Source: Caballeronia pedi (lineage in GTDB: Bacteria > Pseudomonadota > Gammaproteobacteria > Burkholderiales > Burkholderiaceae). Taken from it: a stretch of 64,000 bases of DNA. Below are positions 28,101 through 38,985 of the stretch, in pieces. A program made the translations under genes and the position numbers. Positions within the stretch are counted from its first letter, which is position 1. Each line of letters starts with the position of its first letter. The stretch is from assembly GCF_001544915.2 (NCBI RefSeq), contig NZ_FCOE02000031.1:31444-95443 (forward strand), read 5' to 3'. Below the pieces are notes generated by a model that had not been told where the DNA came from, searched no databases, and saw only the letters and a program-made list of their open reading frames with translations.

Positions 28101-31100
28101 ACCACACCGAGATCAAGGATCTCGGCACGCTGTGCAGCGGCAAGAGCGATGATCACGGCATCGTCTCCTGCGACGCGAAGCTGAAAGAACCGGGCAACGT
28201 CGATCTGATCGCGGTCGCCAAGGACGGCGACGGCCGCGCGGCCAACGCGAGCACGTCGGTCTGGGTCACGCGTCAGGACGAGTTGTGGTTCGGCGGCGAG
28301 AACACCGATCGCATCGACGTCTTGCCCGAAAAGACCAGCTACGAGCCCGGCGAAACCGCGCGCTTCCAGGTGCGCATGCCGTTCCGTTCGGCGACAGCGC
28401 TCGTCGCGGTCGAGCGTGAAGGGATCGTGGAGACGCGGGTCGTCGAACTGAACGGCCGCGACCCGACCGTCGAGCTGAAGGTCGAGGAAGCGTGGGGGCC
28501 GAACGTCTACATGTCGGTGCTCGCGTTGCGCGGACGCATCCGCGAGGTGCCGTGGTACTCGTTCTTCACTTGGGGATGGAAGGCGCCGGTCGAATGGGCG
28601 CGCGCGTTCTGGTACGAAGGCCGGCAGTATCAGGCGCCGACGCCGCTCGTCGATCTGTCGAAGCCCGCGTTCCGTTACGGGCTCGCGTCGATCAAGGTCG
28701 GCACGGCGGCGCACCGGCTCGCGGTCAGCGTGAGCCCGGATGCGAAGTCGTACACGGTGAGAAGCCGCGCGCACGTCAAGGTGAAGGTCGCGCTGCCCGA
28801 CGGCAAGCCCGCGCCCGCCGGCACGCAGATCGCCGTGGCAGCCGTCGATGAAGCGCTGCTCGAACTGATGCCGAATCGAAGCTGGGACGTGCTCGACGCG
28901 ATGCTTCAACAGCGCGCCTACGGCGTCGAGACGGCGACCGCGCAAATGGAGATCATCGGGCGGCGTCACTTCGGACGCAAGGCGGTGCCCGCGGGCGGCG
29001 GCGGCGGACACAGCGCGACGCGCGAGCTGTTCGACACGCTGTTGCTGTGGAACCCGCGCGTCACGCTCGACGCGAAGGGTGAAGCCACCGTCGATGTACC
29101 GCTGAACGACGCGCTCACGCGGTTTCGGATCGTCGCGGTCGCCGCGGTCGGCGCGGGGCAGTTCGGCACCGGCAGCGCATCGATTCAAAGCACGCAGGAC
29201 TTGCAACTGATCTCGGGATTGCCACCGCTCGTGCGCGTCGGCGACGCGTTCCGCGCGCAATTCACGCTGCGCAACACGACCGCGCGGACGATGCGCGTCG
29301 TCGTCACGCCGCGCGCCGGAACGCTCACGCTCGATGCGCGCACGGTGGAGCTGGCGCCGGAATCGTCGCAGGAAGTGGCCTGGGACGTCACGACGCCGGA
29401 TGTGCTCGGCGCGAATTCCGCCGCGAGTCTCGCGTGGGAAGTCAGCGCGGCGGAACAGGCCGCACCCAAGGCAAGCGACGCCGTGAAGCTGATGCAAAAA
29501 GTCGTCGCGGCGATTCCCGTCACGGTGCAGCAGGCGACGATCACGCAAGTCGACGGCACGCTCACGCTGCCCGTCGCGCCGCCCGCCGACGCGAGCAAAT
29601 CGGGCGATGGCGCCGTGCGCGGCGGCATCGCGGTATCCTTGCAGCCGAAGCTCGCGGACGGTCTGCCCGGCGTGCGCCGCTGGTTCGAGCGTTATCCGTA
29701 CAACTGTCTCGAACAGCAGACTTCGCGCGCGCTCGGCCTGATGGATGCAGCGCAATGGCAAGGCGTGCTCACGAAGATGCCGTCGTATCTCGACCGCGAC
29801 GGCCTCGCGAACTACTTCCCGCCCGCCGACGACGAACGCCCGACCGGCAGCCCTGCCCTCACCGCGTATCTGCTCGCCGTCACCGACGAAGCCGCGAAAC
29901 AGGACAGCCGCTTCGCCCTGCCCGCCGATCTGCGCAATCAGATGGCGGCAGGCCTCGCGAATTTCGTCGATGGCAAGCTCGAACGCAAGTTCTGGACGCC
30001 ACGCAACGATCGCGACTTCGAGAAGCTCGCGGCCATCGAGGCGCTGTCGCGCTACGGCCTCGCGCAGCCGCGCATGCTCGGCTCGATCACGGTCGCGCCG
30101 GATCAGTGGCCGACCTCGGCGGTGCTCGATTACTACGCGATCCTCTCGCGCGTCGATGGCATTCCGAATCGCGACGACAAGCGCGCGCAGGCGGAGCAGA
30201 TCATCCGTGCGCGCCTGACGTATCAGGGCACGCGCCTCACCTTCTCGACCGAACGCGACGACGATCTCTGGTGGCTCATGACCGGCACCGAGACCAACGC
30301 CGCGCGCACCGCGCTCATTTTCGCGGACGCGCCCGGCTGGAAGGACGAAATGCCGCGCGTCGTCGCGGGCCTGCTGGCATTGCAGAAGAACGGCGCATGG
30401 CAGACGACCACCGCCAATCTGTGGGGCGCGCTCGCGGTCGGACGGTTCTCGCGCCTGTTCGAGAGCACGCCGGTCACGGGCCATACGTCGATTCAGCTCG
30501 GCGCTTCGACGCAAGGCGTGAACTGGAGCGCGCCTGCATCGAATGCGCCCGCTTCGGCCACGCCCGCGACCAAAACCGCGAGAGCGCGCAGCGTCATGCT
30601 GCCGTGGAGCACGGGTTCGCTCACGCTGACGCAGGACGGCACGGGCAAACCGTGGGCGACGATCGAAAGTCTCGCGGCCGTCGCGCTGAAAGCGCCGTTC
30701 GCGGCGGGCTATCGCATCGCGAAGACCGTCACGCCGATCGATCCGGCCGTGAAAGGCGTGCTCTCGCGCGGCGACATCGTGCGCGTGCATCTCGACATCG
30801 ACGCGCAAAGCGACATGACCTGGGTCGTCGTCGACGATCCGATTCCCGCGGGCGCGACGATTCTCGGCTCCGGTCTCGGCCGCGACTCCGAAGCCGCGAC
30901 ATCGGGCGAGAAGCAGGATCGCGGCGCGTGGCCCGCGTTCGTCGAACGTGGCTTCGAGGGCTATCGCGCGTATTACGACTATCTGCCGAAGGGCAAGCTG
31001 ACGGTCGAATACACGATGCGGCTGAACAATCCCGGCACCTTCGGCCTGCCGCCGACGCGCGTCGAGGCGCTTTACGCGCCCTCGTCGTTCGGCGCATTGC

Positions 31101-31141
31101 CGAATGCGGCGGTGACCGTGCAACCTGCGCCCGCGAAGTGA
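25136..31141 (+). CDS. Bacterial alpha-2-macroglobulin with CLEQ thioester
   Basis: A 2001-residue periplasmic protease-trap protein of the YfhM (ECAM) family. The N-terminus is a signal peptide or anchor (hydrophobic about 11-28, possible cleavage after ADA) and lacks a lipobox, unlike E. coli YfhM, which is a lipoprotein. Following are macroglobulin-type beta domains (MG1-MG repeats; e.g. LRAGETVSMKHLLRV typical of MG3 near residue 670), the bait region, and the thioester domain YPYNCLEQQTSRALGL with Cys about 1524. The C-terminus has the receptor-like MG10 domain. E. coli YfhM is about 1650 residues, so this one is about 350 longer. pbpC starts 4 bp downstream, matching the yfhM-pbpC pair; the pair is thought to guard and repair the wall after protease attack. 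Confidence 0.92.
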   Translation: MSRITTSQKKWILAATTLIAALGFGAALHRADAARIASVSPQGKVAQVRQVVAKFDEPMIAFGNAAASAPGKLACSGASTAATAGSGRWIDAKTWAFDFEHDLPPGVRCALDLADGLKSVAGNALAGPRHFAFQTGGPFVTRIMPSYGDIEENQAFVLRLNGPATQASVLEHVWCESSALGNRIPVRAVDDATRTALLDHFKLQKESDRVLTLACQQTLPSATKMQLVYGTGVTGQSGIANDVEKRFDFSVREPFTANFSCERENANAPCTPLRPLRLNFSAPISRADAQKFVLHGPKGNASPRFDATDKDAEVSAVEFAAPLPERADLTIDAPANLKDVSGRALANADLFPLKTSTAPMPPLAKFSSGTFGIIERFAEPDMPAMLPVTLRHVEADLHVQGLDSGTSQITKLKLDADQDIRQWMRAVDLFDGVAMPRSIIEERMPAMLRNGIAPVVIPNSDGSVSKDPQIDIRSLSMLAKQRGVETLTLPAADPKALRPFEVVGIPLTKPGFYVVELNSPALGASLLGKQQAMYVRTSVLVTNLGVHFKQGRENSLVWVTTLDKGKPVANAQVRVTDCNGEEIATAKTDAQGLAKIGKPLAAARECNEHSLAWGGFFVSARVNDPVTGPDMAFVLSDWNRGIESWRFNVPTDMSATRTTRAHTVFDRTLLRAGETVSMKHLLRVETLGGFAFPSSYPSRVTIRHVGSGQTWHLPLKWSADHSADSTFTVPVAAKLGEYSVTLDNGAAASNDNDDGDNDNSVTQSYESGSFRVEEFRLPVFKGAITAGDAKSPGLVGAQEAAVAVRLEYVQGGPASNLPVQVSALVRDTAPAFASQYEAFSFAPYRKPANDGASAPAEDEDSEQQDNATTKLIADKLRVTLDRDGAGKVTVKPLPAVESPKRLALEASFADPNGEIQTISGSTTLWPAAVAVGVKAGHWVSVGGALPVQAIALDLQGKPRAGVSVDIKAVARVMSSSRKRMVGGFYAYDNHTEIKDLGTLCSGKSDDHGIVSCDAKLKEPGNVDLIAVAKDGDGRAANASTSVWVTRQDELWFGGENTDRIDVLPEKTSYEPGETARFQVRMPFRSATALVAVEREGIVETRVVELNGRDPTVELKVEEAWGPNVYMSVLALRGRIREVPWYSFFTWGWKAPVEWARAFWYEGRQYQAPTPLVDLSKPAFRYGLASIKVGTAAHRLAVSVSPDAKSYTVRSRAHVKVKVALPDGKPAPAGTQIAVAAVDEALLELMPNRSWDVLDAMLQQRAYGVETATAQMEIIGRRHFGRKAVPAGGGGGHSATRELFDTLLLWNPRVTLDAKGEATVDVPLNDALTRFRIVAVAAVGAGQFGTGSASIQSTQDLQLISGLPPLVRVGDAFRAQFTLRNTTARTMRVVVTPRAGTLTLDARTVELAPESSQEVAWDVTTPDVLGANSAASLAWEVSAAEQAAPKASDAVKLMQKVVAAIPVTVQQATITQVDGTLTLPVAPPADASKSGDGAVRGGIAVSLQPKLADGLPGVRRWFERYPYNCLEQQTSRALGLMDAAQWQGVLTKMPSYLDRDGLANYFPPADDERPTGSPALTAYLLAVTDEAAKQDSRFALPADLRNQMAAGLANFVDGKLERKFWTPRNDRDFEKLAAIEALSRYGLAQPRMLGSITVAPDQWPTSAVLDYYAILSRVDGIPNRDDKRAQAEQIIRARLTYQGTRLTFSTERDDDLWWLMTGTETNAARTALIFADAPGWKDEMPRVVAGLLALQKNGAWQTTTANLWGALAVGRFSRLFESTPVTGHTSIQLGASTQGVNWSAPASNAPASATPATKTARARSVMLPWSTGSLTLTQDGTGKPWATIESLAAVALKAPFAAGYRIAKTVTPIDPAVKGVLSRGDIVRVHLDIDAQSDMTWVVVDDPIPAGATILGSGLGRDSEAATSGEKQDRGAWPAFVERGFEGYRAYYDYLPKGKLTVEYTMRLNNPGTFGLPPTRVEALYAPSSFGALPNAAVTVQPAPAK

Positions 31142-31145
31142 CGCC

Positions 31146-33350
31146 ATGAGACGCGCCGCCCTCTTCGTCATCGCGTGCGCGCTGTCGGCGGCGGCGCACG
31201 CGTCGCCGAGCTTCGACGACGTGCGCGCGAAGTGGCGCAGCTCGGACTGGGTGCTGCTCGCGCGCGACGGCGACCCGCTTGCCCGCACGCGCGTCGATAC
31301 GAGCGCGCGGCGCGGCGACTGGGTCGCGCTCGCGGACGTGTCGCCGGCGCTGCGCGAGGCGATCGTCGTATCGGAAGACAAGCGCTTCTACGAACACGCG
31401 GGCGTCGACTGGCGCGGTGCGGCGGCGGCGGCATGGGGCAATTTGTGGAACACGCGCACGCGCGGCGCATCGACGGTGACGATGCAGCTCGACGGCCTCA
31501 TCGACGATAAACCGGCAGGCCGGCGCTCGATCGGCGAAAAGGCCGGGCAGACGATCGGCGCGCTGTGGCTCGAACGCAGCTGGCGCAAGGATCAGATTCT
31601 GGAGGCGTATCTGAATCTCGTGCCGTTTCGCGGCGAGATCGTCGGGTTGTCGGCACTCTCTCAGACGCTGTTCGGCAAGGCGCCTTCAGGGCTCGACGAA
31701 CGCGAAGCCGCGCTCGCCGCCGCGCTCGTGCGCGCGCCCAATGCGCCGTATCCGAAAGTCGCCGCGCGAACCTGCGCGATCCTGCGCGACATGCAGACGC
31801 TGCATGGCGTGCGTGACATCGATCCATGCGTCAATCTGGGCAGCTATGTCCAGCTCACGCTCACGCGCACGGCATCCGCGCCCGCCTTCGCTCAAGGCGA
31901 TGCTGCGCTCGCGCCGCATCTCGCGCGGCGCATCGCCAACGAAGTGCATCCAGCGGCAGGCGCGCGCGTGCGCTCCACGCTCGACGCCCGCCTGCAACGC
32001 TTCGCCCGCGACACGCTCGCGCGCACGCTGGCCGAACTGAACGCGCGCGCGCATCCGCGCAATGTGCACGACGCGGCAGCCGTCGTGATCGACAACCGTT
32101 CGGGCGATGTGCTCGCGTGGGTCGGCTCGGCGGGCGGTCTGTCGAACGCGCCGGAAGTCGATGCCGCGCTGGCCGCGCGTCAGGCCGGCTCGACGCTCAA
32201 GCCCTTCCTCTATGCGCAGGCCATCGACGAGAAGCGCGTCACCGCCGCCACCCTGCTCGACGACGCCCCGCTCGATCTCGCAACCGGTGGCGGCCTCTAT
32301 ATCCCGCAGAACTACGATCACGATTTCAAGGGCTGGGTGAGCGTGCGCACCGCGCTGGGTTCCTCGCTGAACGTGCCCGCGGTGCGCACGCTCGTGATGG
32401 TGACGCCGCATCGTTTCGCGAAGACGCTCGTCGCGCTCGGCCTGCCGCTGACGCAGGCGGGCGATTACTACGGCTTCAGCCTCGCGCTCGGCAGCGCGGA
32501 TGTCACGCTGGCGACGCTGACCAACGCGTACCGCACGCTTGCGAACGGCGGGATCGCGCGGCCGTTCTTCGATCTCATGCAGGATCGTCCCGCGCCCGCC
32601 GGCACGCGCATCTTCAGCCCTGAAGCAAGCTTCATCGTCACGGACATCCTCGCCGACAACAACGCGCGCACGCGCACCTTCGGCTTCGACAGCGTGCTCG
32701 CGACACGCACCTTCAGCGCGGTCAAGACCGGCACCAGCAAGGACATGCGCGACAACTGGGCGGTCGGTTTCACTTCGCGATACACCGTGGGCGTGTGGGT
32801 CGGCAATGCCGACGGCGCGCCGATGTGGGACGTTTCAGGCGTGACAGGCGCCGCGCCCGCGTGGAACGCGATCGTCAACTATCTGAACCGGCGATCGGAT
32901 AGCCGTCCGCCGCAGACACCGTCGGGCGTCGTGACGACGCGCGTCACGTATCAGAACGAGATCGAGCCGGCGCGCAACGAGTGGTTCGTGCGCGGCACAC
33001 AGATGAGCGCGATCGGCCTCACGGCCCATGCGGCGGAGGCCGCACGCGGCGCGCAATCCGATGCCAAGGCGGCACGCATCGGCGCGCCGACGAACGGCAC
33101 GATCTTCGCGCTCGATCCGGACATTCCGCCCGCGCGGCAACGCGTGTGGTTCGAGCGCGTCGACAGCGGCGCGCGCCTCGCCTGGCGGCTCGACGGCAAG
33201 CCCTACGGCCACGATGCCCGCGCGGCATGGCTGCCGTGGCCGGGCCGTCACGTGCTGGAACTGATCGATCCGAACGGCGAAGTCGTCGATAAAATCGGCT
33301 TCGAGGTGCGCGGCGCGTTTGCGAAGACGCCCGCCGGTGCGCTCCGGTGA
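31146..33350 (+). CDS. pbpC: Penicillin-binding protein 1C
   Basis: Bifunctional class A PBP of 734 residues. A hydrophobic N-terminus (about 1-20) is signal-peptide-like with possible cleavage after AHA. The glycosyltransferase GT51 domain has the catalytic Glu in SEDKRFYEHAGVDW (about residue 77) and RGASTVTMQL; the transpeptidase domain has the SxxK motif GSTLKPF (about 349), SxN as SSLNVP, and KTGTSKD (about 527). A C-terminal PBP1C-specific BiPBP_C domain (about 640-734) is present. All catalytic motifs appear intact. Translation is coupled to the alpha-2-macroglobulin gene (4-bp gap), the conserved arrangement of yfhM-pbpC. Confidence 0.95.
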   Translation: MRRAALFVIACALSAAAHASPSFDDVRAKWRSSDWVLLARDGDPLARTRVDTSARRGDWVALADVSPALREAIVVSEDKRFYEHAGVDWRGAAAAAWGNLWNTRTRGASTVTMQLDGLIDDKPAGRRSIGEKAGQTIGALWLERSWRKDQILEAYLNLVPFRGEIVGLSALSQTLFGKAPSGLDEREAALAAALVRAPNAPYPKVAARTCAILRDMQTLHGVRDIDPCVNLGSYVQLTLTRTASAPAFAQGDAALAPHLARRIANEVHPAAGARVRSTLDARLQRFARDTLARTLAELNARAHPRNVHDAAAVVIDNRSGDVLAWVGSAGGLSNAPEVDAALAARQAGSTLKPFLYAQAIDEKRVTAATLLDDAPLDLATGGGLYIPQNYDHDFKGWVSVRTALGSSLNVPAVRTLVMVTPHRFAKTLVALGLPLTQAGDYYGFSLALGSADVTLATLTNAYRTLANGGIARPFFDLMQDRPAPAGTRIFSPEASFIVTDILADNNARTRTFGFDSVLATRTFSAVKTGTSKDMRDNWAVGFTSRYTVGVWVGNADGAPMWDVSGVTGAAPAWNAIVNYLNRRSDSRPPQTPSGVVTTRVTYQNEIEPARNEWFVRGTQMSAIGLTAHAAEAARGAQSDAKAARIGAPTNGTIFALDPDIPPARQRVWFERVDSGARLAWRLDGKPYGHDARAAWLPWPGRHVLELIDPNGEVVDKIGFEVRGAFAKTPAGALR

Positions 33351-33547
33351 GAGACTGAATCGCAACGTCATCCGTTCGGCGTTTCGCAGCGTTAAAGATT
33401 GTGCGGAAGCGCGGTGCGCGCGGCGGGGTCGTGCACAATGCGAACCGTCATCGTTCGTGCCGGCTTTTTGCCCTATGCTTAACGGCATCTTCCCAATCGG
33501 CCCGAACTTATCGATTCATCCTTTCTCACCAAGCCTGGAGTGCCGTC

Positions 33548-34123
33548 ATGCTGAAAAAGCTGCTGATGCTGTGCTTAGCGTTCATAGTGTCGATGGGTGT
33601 GGCCTTCGCCGCGGTCGACGTCAATACCGCCGATCAAGCCGCGCTGGAATCGGTAAAGGGTCTGGGGCCGGTGAAGTCCAAGGCGATCGTCGACGAGCGC
33701 ACCAAGAACGGCCCGTTCAAGGACGCCGATGACCTCGCCACCCGCGTCAAGGGCCTCGGCACGAAGTCGGTGGCAAATCTGGAGCAGAACGGCCTGACGA
33801 TCGGCGGTTCGTCGCTGCCGCCGACAGGCAAGACGGCCAAACCCACCACGACGCAAGGCGGCGCCGCGCCGAACTCGACGGTCAAATCGTCGACGGCGGC
33901 CACCGGCGCGACCGCGCCGACCGCCACCACGGCCCAGACGCCGGCCACGACGCCTGCTGCACCCGCATCGGGCACGAAGGCTTCGAAGAAGTCGAAGAAG
34001 GAAAGCGCCGCGTCGGCGACGGCCAGCGCATCGGGCCCGTCCGCCGCCAGCGACACGAAAGCAAGCAAGTCGAAGCGTAGCAAGAAAGACAAGGCCGCCA
34101 GCGCAGCGGCCGCCAGTCAGTAA
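33548..34123 (+). CDS. ComEA-family helix-hairpin-helix protein with Lys/Ala tail
   Basis: A 191-residue secreted or periplasmic DNA-binding protein. Signal peptide MLKKLLMLCLAFIVSMGVAF ends near AFA; residues about 23-85 carry tandem helix-hairpin-helix motifs (VNTADQAALESVKGLGPVKS, RTKNGPF, RVKGLGTKSVANLEQNGL) as in the DNA receptor ComEA. The remaining ~100 residues are Ala/Thr/Ser-rich and end in a strongly basic Lys-Ser stretch, absent from minimal ComEA proteins. Start ATG at 33548 fits the signal peptide. It may take part in natural transformation DNA uptake, but no other competence gene is nearby. Confidence 0.85.
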   Translation: MLKKLLMLCLAFIVSMGVAFAAVDVNTADQAALESVKGLGPVKSKAIVDERTKNGPFKDADDLATRVKGLGTKSVANLEQNGLTIGGSSLPPTGKTAKPTTTQGGAAPNSTVKSSTAATGATAPTATTAQTPATTPAAPASGTKASKKSKKESAASATASASGPSAASDTKASKSKRSKKDKAASAAAASQ

Positions 34124-34272
34124 TTCTTCGGGGAACCTTGACGGAGGAAAGTTGCCTTCGCAGGACCATCGTTGAACGGCCGCTCGCGGCCGATGCCCGC
34201 GCCGCCGCCACGCTCGTTCGAGCGCGGCGGCGCGAGCGAACCCACCCCGTAACCTCTCGTAGTGAGATCGCC

Positions 34273-34737
34273 ATGAGCCTACTCGATATCCTCGCCTCCA
34301 CCCTTGGCAATTCGTCGCAACAACCGGGCGGCCAACCTGCCCAGTCCGGCCAGGCCGCGCTGATCACGGCGGCGCTCGCATTCGTCAACAGCCAGCCGGG
34401 CGGCCTGATGGGCCTGATCCAGCGCTTCCAGCAGCACGGCGCGGGCGATGTCGTGCAGTCCTGGATCGGCACGGGCGAGAACAAGCCGATCAGCCCCGAC
34501 ACGCTCACCAACGTGCTCGGTCAGGACAACGTCGGCGCGCTCGCGCAGAAAGCCGGCGTCTCGGGCGATCAGCTTTCGGGCATGCTGGCGGCGGTGTTGC
34601 CGCATGTCGTCGACCGCGCGACGCCCAATGGCGAAGTGCCGCCCGAAGGCCAGCTCGATCTGTCCAGCGTGCTCGGCTCGCTCGGCGGCCTTGGCGGCCT
34701 CTTTGGTGGCAAGAGCGAAGAGCCGAAGCAGGGCTGA
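34273..34737 (+). CDS. YidB family protein (DUF937)
   Basis: A 154-residue protein of the DUF937/YidB family. Seen: MSLLDILASTLG, LITAALAFVNSQPGGLMGLIQRF, VVQSWIGTGENKPISPDTLTNVLGQD and GVSGDQLSGMLAAVLPHVVD, the family core; the C-terminus is Gly/Leu-rich. Function is unknown. ATG at 34273 begins the family homology; the ~45 upstream in-frame codons are basic and unrelated. It ends before a hairpin terminator shared with convergent clpB. Confidence 0.85.
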   Translation: MSLLDILASTLGNSSQQPGGQPAQSGQAALITAALAFVNSQPGGLMGLIQRFQQHGAGDVVQSWIGTGENKPISPDTLTNVLGQDNVGALAQKAGVSGDQLSGMLAAVLPHVVDRATPNGEVPPEGQLDLSSVLGSLGGLGGLFGGKSEEPKQG

Positions 34738-34830
34738 TCCGGCATTTCCGTATCGCATCGAGAGCCCCGCCGGCATCGCGCCGCGCGGGGCTTCTGCTTT
34801 GCCGACGGTGTTTCCGAGCGCGCCAAAAAG

Positions 34831-34861
34831 AAAAGGCAACGAATCGCTTCGTTGCCTTTTG
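34831..34861. terminator. Bidirectional terminator between yidB-like gene and clpB
   Basis: GGCAACGA (34835-34842), loop ATCGCT, TCGTTGCC (34849-34856). A4 precedes and T4 follows, and the minus strand continues TTTTCTTTTTGG, so it can stop transcription from both convergent genes. Confidence 0.88.
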
Positions 34862-34902
34862 TATGAATGGCTGACCCGCATGCGGGTCAGCCTCGGCGCG
34901 CC

Positions 34903-37500
<2,598 letters not shown>

Positions 37501-37530
37501 TTTTTGAAGCTCCAATTCTGAATACGATCA

Positions 37531-37558
37531 AAATGAGGCGCTTTCTGTCACTTTCAAG
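37531..37558 (-). promoter_or_regulatory. Sigma-32 heat-shock promoter of clpB
   Basis: On the minus strand CTTGAAA (37552-37558), a 13-bp spacer and CCTCATTT (37531-37538). This matches the sigma-32 consensus CTTGAAA / CCCCATnT at all positions but one. The -10 element is about 30 bp from the clpB ATG. Confidence 0.85.
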
Positions 37559-37657
37559 CGTTGTTTAGCTCGATAAGTGCACTTTTTTGCTTTTCGACAG
37601 GCTCTGGACCGAGCGCCGGCTTGCGGCCATCGATCGGTGTGGAATCGCTTGATTCGA

Positions 37658-38155
37658 TCAGGAAGGCGCGCGGCTCGGCACCAGCGCGCTCGCCGCAACC
37701 GGCGTGATGGTGACGATGCCCAGCAGCCGCGCAAGCTCGTTCGCCGGCTCCGCGAGTTCGCGGACCGTGTACTTGTCGAGTTCGGCGAGAAACGCGTCGC
37801 GCGCGGCCGCGAGCACGCCGCGCAGACGGCATTGCGGCTGGATCACGCAGCGCTGACGCATGGCGGCATCCTGATCCGCGAAACAGCCGACGATCGCAAA
37901 GTCGCTCTCGGTCTTGCGCACGACGTCGCCGATGGTGAGATCGTTCGAGCGCGCCGACAGCCGCAGCCCGCCGTTGCGGCCACGCACGGTCTCGACCCAG
38001 CCAAGCTCGCCGAGCTGCTGGACGATCTTCATCAGATGATTCTTCGAGATGCCGTAGCCGTCCGAGATCTCCTGGATCGTCGAGAGCCCGGCCGGCCGGA
38101 CGGCGAGATACAGCAGAACGCGCAGGGAGTAGTCGGTATAGTCGGTCAGTCGCAT
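37658..38155 (-). CDS. nsrR: Rrf2 family repressor, NsrR-like
   Basis: A 165-residue winged-helix regulator. The N-terminal MRLTDYTDYSLRVLLYLA and ISKNHLMKIVQQLGELGWVE recognition helix are typical for NsrR. Cluster ligands appear as one Cys in VGCFADQD and a C-x5-C pair in RCVIQPQCRL, close to the three Cys that hold the NO-sensing Fe-S cluster in NsrR. It is divergent from a haemoglobin gene, the classical NO-detoxification context, which supports NsrR against other Rrf2 members such as IscR. NO would damage the cluster and release repression. Confidence 0.78.
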   Translation of the reverse strand: MRLTDYTDYSLRVLLYLAVRPAGLSTIQEISDGYGISKNHLMKIVQQLGELGWVETVRGRNGGLRLSARSNDLTIGDVVRKTESDFAIVGCFADQDAAMRQRCVIQPQCRLRGVLAAARDAFLAELDKYTVRELAEPANELARLLGIVTITPVAASALVPSRAPS

Positions 38156-38361
38156 GGTGTCGCGCGCATGGGTTCAGGCGCCTGGGTGCGTCGGTGGGAG
38201 CGGCGTCATGTCGCGCCGGACCGCGAAAACCGCGCGGTGGCAAGGGAAATGACGGTCGTCTGCCCCGCAAGGGCTAGTATCGGCACGCGGGGAGCCCGAA
38301 AATGGCGCCGGCGCGGCGCTCGATGCAGGCCGCTGCCGGGGCAGCGCCCGCCCGAGTATCC

Positions 38362-38379
38362 GATATTGTGCGTCATATT
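38362..38379. promoter_or_regulatory. Candidate NsrR-type operator before the haemoglobin gene
   Basis: GATATTGTGCGTCATATT has ATAT arms flanking a GC core and lies 43-60 bp upstream of the haemoglobin start, in the 266-bp divergent region. The dyad is imperfect, so it is only a candidate for the NsrR site. Confidence 0.3.
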
Positions 38380-38421
38380 ATTGCTTTTCGTCAGCAAACC
38401 ATCGGCTGGCGCTTGACCTTC

Positions 38422-38961
38422 ATGAATTCAGAACTTCAACCTGCAGCCGATCCGCGCGATCGCGAACCCAGCGAGGCCAACGTGCGCGCGCTGGTCGACG
38501 CCTTTTATCGCCGCGTCGACGACGATCCGCTGCTCGGCCCGATCTTCTCCCGCGCGCTCGCGGGCCGCTGGGACGACCATCTCGCCAAAATGACGACGTT
38601 CTGGTCGAGCCTCGTGCTCGGCTCGAAGCAGTATCGCGGGAACGTGCAGGAAGCGCACCGGCCGATCGACGACATCGAGCCGCGCCATTTCGCGCGCTGG
38701 CTGTCGCTGTTTCTGAATACGGTCGAAGCGCGCTACGAACCGGCCGCCGCCGTGCAGTTCATGGAACCCGCGCTGCGCATCGCGCAAAGCCTGCAGCTCA
38801 GCAAGTTCGGCTGGGATTATCAGATTCCCGTCGAGCAGCAGGAACTGCTCGCGGCGCTCAAACGCCAGCGCACGGGCGGCGCGCCCGAGCCGCGCTTTCC
38901 AGAGCGCCCGGATGCCGAGCCGTTTCCGGCGAAGTTCATCGGCAAATCGGCCGACGAATAG
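38422..38961 (+). CDS. Group III truncated haemoglobin
   Basis: A 179-residue haem protein of the 2/2 (truncated) globin family, group III by the VRALVDAFYRRVDDDPLLGPIF start and the W/Y-rich helices (HLAKMTTFWSSLVLGSKQYRG; HFARWLSLFLNT). Its proximal His lies in the PRHFARW region. The C-terminal extension (about 140-179) is Pro-rich. ATG at 38422 is taken because globin homology begins about residue 20; the reading frame is open further upstream. The protein is expected to bind O2 or NO, and divergence from an NsrR-like gene suggests nitrosative stress. moaE converges on it with a 24-bp gap. Confidence 0.85.
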   Translation: MNSELQPAADPRDREPSEANVRALVDAFYRRVDDDPLLGPIFSRALAGRWDDHLAKMTTFWSSLVLGSKQYRGNVQEAHRPIDDIEPRHFARWLSLFLNTVEARYEPAAAVQFMEPALRIAQSLQLSKFGWDYQIPVEQQELLAALKRQRTGGAPEPRFPERPDAEPFPAKFIGKSADE

Positions 38962-38985
38962 TGTCGCCGGTTCAAACGTCCGCGC

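Noticed and set aside
27272..31381. 1369-residue minus-strand open frame opposite the alpha-2-macroglobulin
   Set aside because: Arg/His-rich composition, no motif, and exactly mirrors an obvious gene; a codon-bias shadow.
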